Below, in pieces: positions 34,102 through 35,720 of a DNA stretch of 35,720 nt. Where the stretch lies: positions 1 through 35,720 of the forward strand of contig CAIYES010000433.1 of NCBI GenBank assembly GCA_903925275.1. Direction: 5' to 3'. The position numbers and the translations under genes are program-made. The notes under the pieces were generated by a model, which was not told where the DNA came from, made no database searches, and saw only the letters and a program-made list of their open reading frames with translations. The stretch's first letter is position 1. Each line of letters begins with the position of its first letter. Source of the stretch: an uncultured Bacteroidales bacterium (GTDB lineage Bacteria; Bacteroidota; Bacteroidia; Bacteroidales; FEN-979).

Positions 34102-34165
34102 GTTTACCCCTTCACCCGCTCACCTGTTTACCCGTTTACCCGTTTACCCGCTCACCCGCTCACCC
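34102..34165. repeat. octamer tandem array, 8 x gtttaccc/gctcaccc
   Basis: Eight contiguous 8-bp units. Reverse-complemented they read gggtaaac and gggtgagc, the same set as at 16716-16843. The stop codon of the fourth radical SAM gene (34160-34162) and its last codons lie within it, so the protein C-terminus is set by repeat DNA. Confidence 0.92.
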
Positions 34166-35701
34166 GCTCTTCCTCCAAGGCCCTTTATCCTGTTCCATTA
34201 CAATTTTCCGGTATTCTGCCATGTTCCGCTTGTGTGCAAGGATATGCCTGTGGTACCCGAGCATCGAAAGCATGAAGCCAAGTCCTTTGTCGATGGCAAT
34301 TTGCTTGGAAAGAATCAATTTTAAAATAAACGAGAAGAGTTTTTTTCGTTCCGGGTCGGTTGTCAGGACAAATTCCTTGAAGGTGATCCAGGAGAGTCGT
34401 GCTTTCATTAATGCCGGAATATCACCTCCCGGGCGGATAAAGGCACCATTGCTCAATAATGCTTCGGCCTTTTTACGGATGGTGTCGAAAGAATAGAGCC
34501 GGGCAATAGTCTCCATGTATTTGTCGAAGATGTCAATTTGCGACATATTCATATAGTGCAGGGTGGGGAAGTGACCGACCCCCAGTTCCGGATCACAGGA
34601 AAGTAAACGTCCCTCTTCGGTGAATTTTTTGTTGGTTTCGGTTCCGGGAGGGGCATTAAGCAGATGCAGATTAACATTTGCAAGATGGTGTAGCATGGTG
34701 AAATCGAAAATCCGATCGAATTCATCGAGCGTATCGTTGTCGAAACCAACAACGAAGCTTGCATTTATCTGGATTCCTGCTGCGTGTATTTTACTGATGG
34801 CCTCTGCATAAATTTTTCCACCGCGATTATGATGTTTATGCGATTCGTCAAGACTGTCGGGGTTTAACGATTCAAATCCCACAAGGATATTGAAACAACC
34901 TGCATCGGCCATCAATTTCAGGAGTTCATCATCTGTGGCCACATCCAGGCTGCACATACAGCCCCAGGATATTTTTAACGGAATAATGGCCCTCATCAGC
35001 TCTTTGGCATATTTCTTATTGATGGTGAGATTGTCATCGACAAAAAAGAAATATTTGGAAGGTGCTGCCTTGATTTCATCCACAACGTTTTCGATTGCAC
35101 GATAACGCATTTTTGTACCGAAGTTTTTAGAAACCAGACAAAAATCGCAATTGAAGGGACATCCGCGTGAAACCTGAATAGCCACCTGGAATATCCGTTT
35201 CATATTTACCAGATCCCAGCGGGGAGGTTTCTGTGTTTTATATTCAACGAATGTTTGCGATTCATATACTGGTTTCATGCAGCCGTTTTCAAAATCTGCA
35301 AGGCACCTTTCCCATTTGCCTTCTGCTTCGCCAACAATAACACAATCGCCATGTTTAAGCGCTTCATCCTGCATAAAAGATGCAAAGGGTCCGCCAAAGA
35401 TAACCTTAGCTCCCATGGCACGATACCTGTCGCCCAGCTCAAAACTCCGTTTGCCTGTCGCTGCCAGCGTGGTTATTCCTACGATGTCAGGTTTTTCGTT
35501 TTTTGGCAACGCTTCGATCTCCTCATCAAAAATCCGGATGTCGTAATGATCAGGCGTAAGCGCTGCAATGGTAGGAAGAGCGAGTGGAATCATAAACCTC
35601 CTCTTGCCGAACATCTTAGCCATTTCACTGTGGGCAGGGTAGTTGATAAACCGCTGCTGTGGTGAAATCAAAAATAACGTATATCTCTTATAATCAGACA
35701 A
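34160..35701 (-). CDS. B12-binding radical SAM enzyme (4 of 4), DUF4070-type C-terminus
   Basis: A 513-residue protein. A cobalamin-binding-like domain (to about 140) has PDIVGITTLA, KVIFGGPF and VIVGEAEG. The cluster motif is VSRGCPFNCDFC, with Cys181, Cys185 and Cys188. A barrel follows with FFFVDDNLTIN and GFESLN, and the roughly 150-residue C-terminal region resembles DUF4070, as in hopanoid methylase-type proteins. The start is TTG at 35701. An in-frame TAA lies directly upstream, and later ATGs would remove the first strand, so a non-ATG start is the best reading. It is related to the radical SAM protein that ends at 16922. The last two codons lie in the octamer array. Reaction and substrate are unknown. 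Confidence 0.85.
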   Translation of the reverse strand: MSDYKRYTLFLISPQQRFINYPAHSEMAKMFGKRRFMIPLALPTIAALTPDHYDIRIFDEEIEALPKNEKPDIVGITTLAATGKRSFELGDRYRAMGAKVIFGGPFASFMQDEALKHGDCVIVGEAEGKWERCLADFENGCMKPVYESQTFVEYKTQKPPRWDLVNMKRIFQVAIQVSRGCPFNCDFCLVSKNFGTKMRYRAIENVVDEIKAAPSKYFFFVDDNLTINKKYAKELMRAIIPLKISWGCMCSLDVATDDELLKLMADAGCFNILVGFESLNPDSLDESHKHHNRGGKIYAEAISKIHAAGIQINASFVVGFDNDTLDEFDRIFDFTMLHHLANVNLHLLNAPPGTETNKKFTEEGRLLSCDPELGVGHFPTLHYMNMSQIDIFDKYMETIARLYSFDTIRKKAEALLSNGAFIRPGGDIPALMKARLSWITFKEFVLTTDPERKKLFSFILKLILSKQIAIDKGLGFMLSMLGYHRHILAHKRNMAEYRKIVMEQDKGPWRKSG

Positions 35702-35720
35702 TTAATTAATAATTAATATT

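Overview
The window looks like a chromosomal segment of a Bacteroidota bacterium, probably a Bacteroidales-like lineage. Four kinds of evidence point there. One secreted protein has a C-terminal type IX secretion (T9SS) sorting domain and three BACON-type repeats. There is a TonB-dependent receptor with a carboxypeptidase-regulatory-like plug extension. Several genes carry the Bacteroidota -7 promoter element TAnnTTTG and no clear Shine-Dalgarno sequence. Many intergenic gaps are filled with short 7-9 bp tandem repeats. I see 26 well-supported protein genes and one possible gene fragment at the left edge, and no tRNA, rRNA, CRISPR array, transposase or phage gene.

Layout. Left flank (1-6.6 kb): a GT87-like membrane glycosyltransferase (-), a T9SS-secreted beta-rich protein (+), then a PaaK-like acyl-CoA ligase and a small outer-membrane barrel protein (-). 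Block A (6.7-13.8 kb, -): PfaD/nitronate-monooxygenase-like flavoprotein, O-methyltransferase, ABC-2 permease, small HTH-like protein, BtrH-like acyltransferase, acyl carrier protein and sulfotransferase. This probably runs from one promoter near 13.86 kb. Block B (13.9-18.2 kb, -): TonB-dependent receptor, a small unknown protein and a B12-binding radical SAM enzyme. Block C (18.3-26.6 kb, -): four genes with overlapping ends, namely GT2-DUF2062, a three-part MMPL exporter/PlsC acyltransferase/SAM methyltransferase fusion, a CrtI/phytoene-desaturase-like oxidoreductase and a membrane-anchored C45/NTN acyltransferase. Block D (26.8-29.8 kb, +): two more B12-binding radical SAM enzymes. Block E (29.9-33.9 kb, -): a small haem protein, a FabF-type ketosynthase, a second ACP, a divergent FabD-like acyltransferase and a 3-hydroxyacyl-CoA dehydrogenase. 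A fourth B12-binding radical SAM gene (34.2-35.7 kb, -) closes the window.

Taken together this looks like a lipid or polyketide-like biosynthetic cluster for an envelope-associated product. The shared core (ketosynthase, ACPs, MMPL-PlsC-methyltransferase fusion, GT2-DUF2062, CrtI-like oxidoreductase, C45 and BtrH-like acyltransferases, ABC permease) resembles the tailoring and export part of Bacteroidota flexirubin/dialkylresorcinol clusters. However, the pigment-defining genes (DarA/DarB, tyrosine ammonia-lyase) are absent here. Instead there are four cobalamin-binding radical SAM proteins, a sulfotransferase, a PaaK-like ligase and a PfaD-like flavoprotein. A working model is as follows: an acid is activated by the ligase; the chain is built on the two ACPs by the ketosynthase and acyltransferase; redox and radical SAM enzymes modify it; acyl-, methyl- and sulfotransferases tailor it; and the MMPL/ABC proteins move it to the envelope. 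The product cannot be deduced from sequence alone, and the cluster may extend past the right edge. All family calls come from motif reading without database searches.
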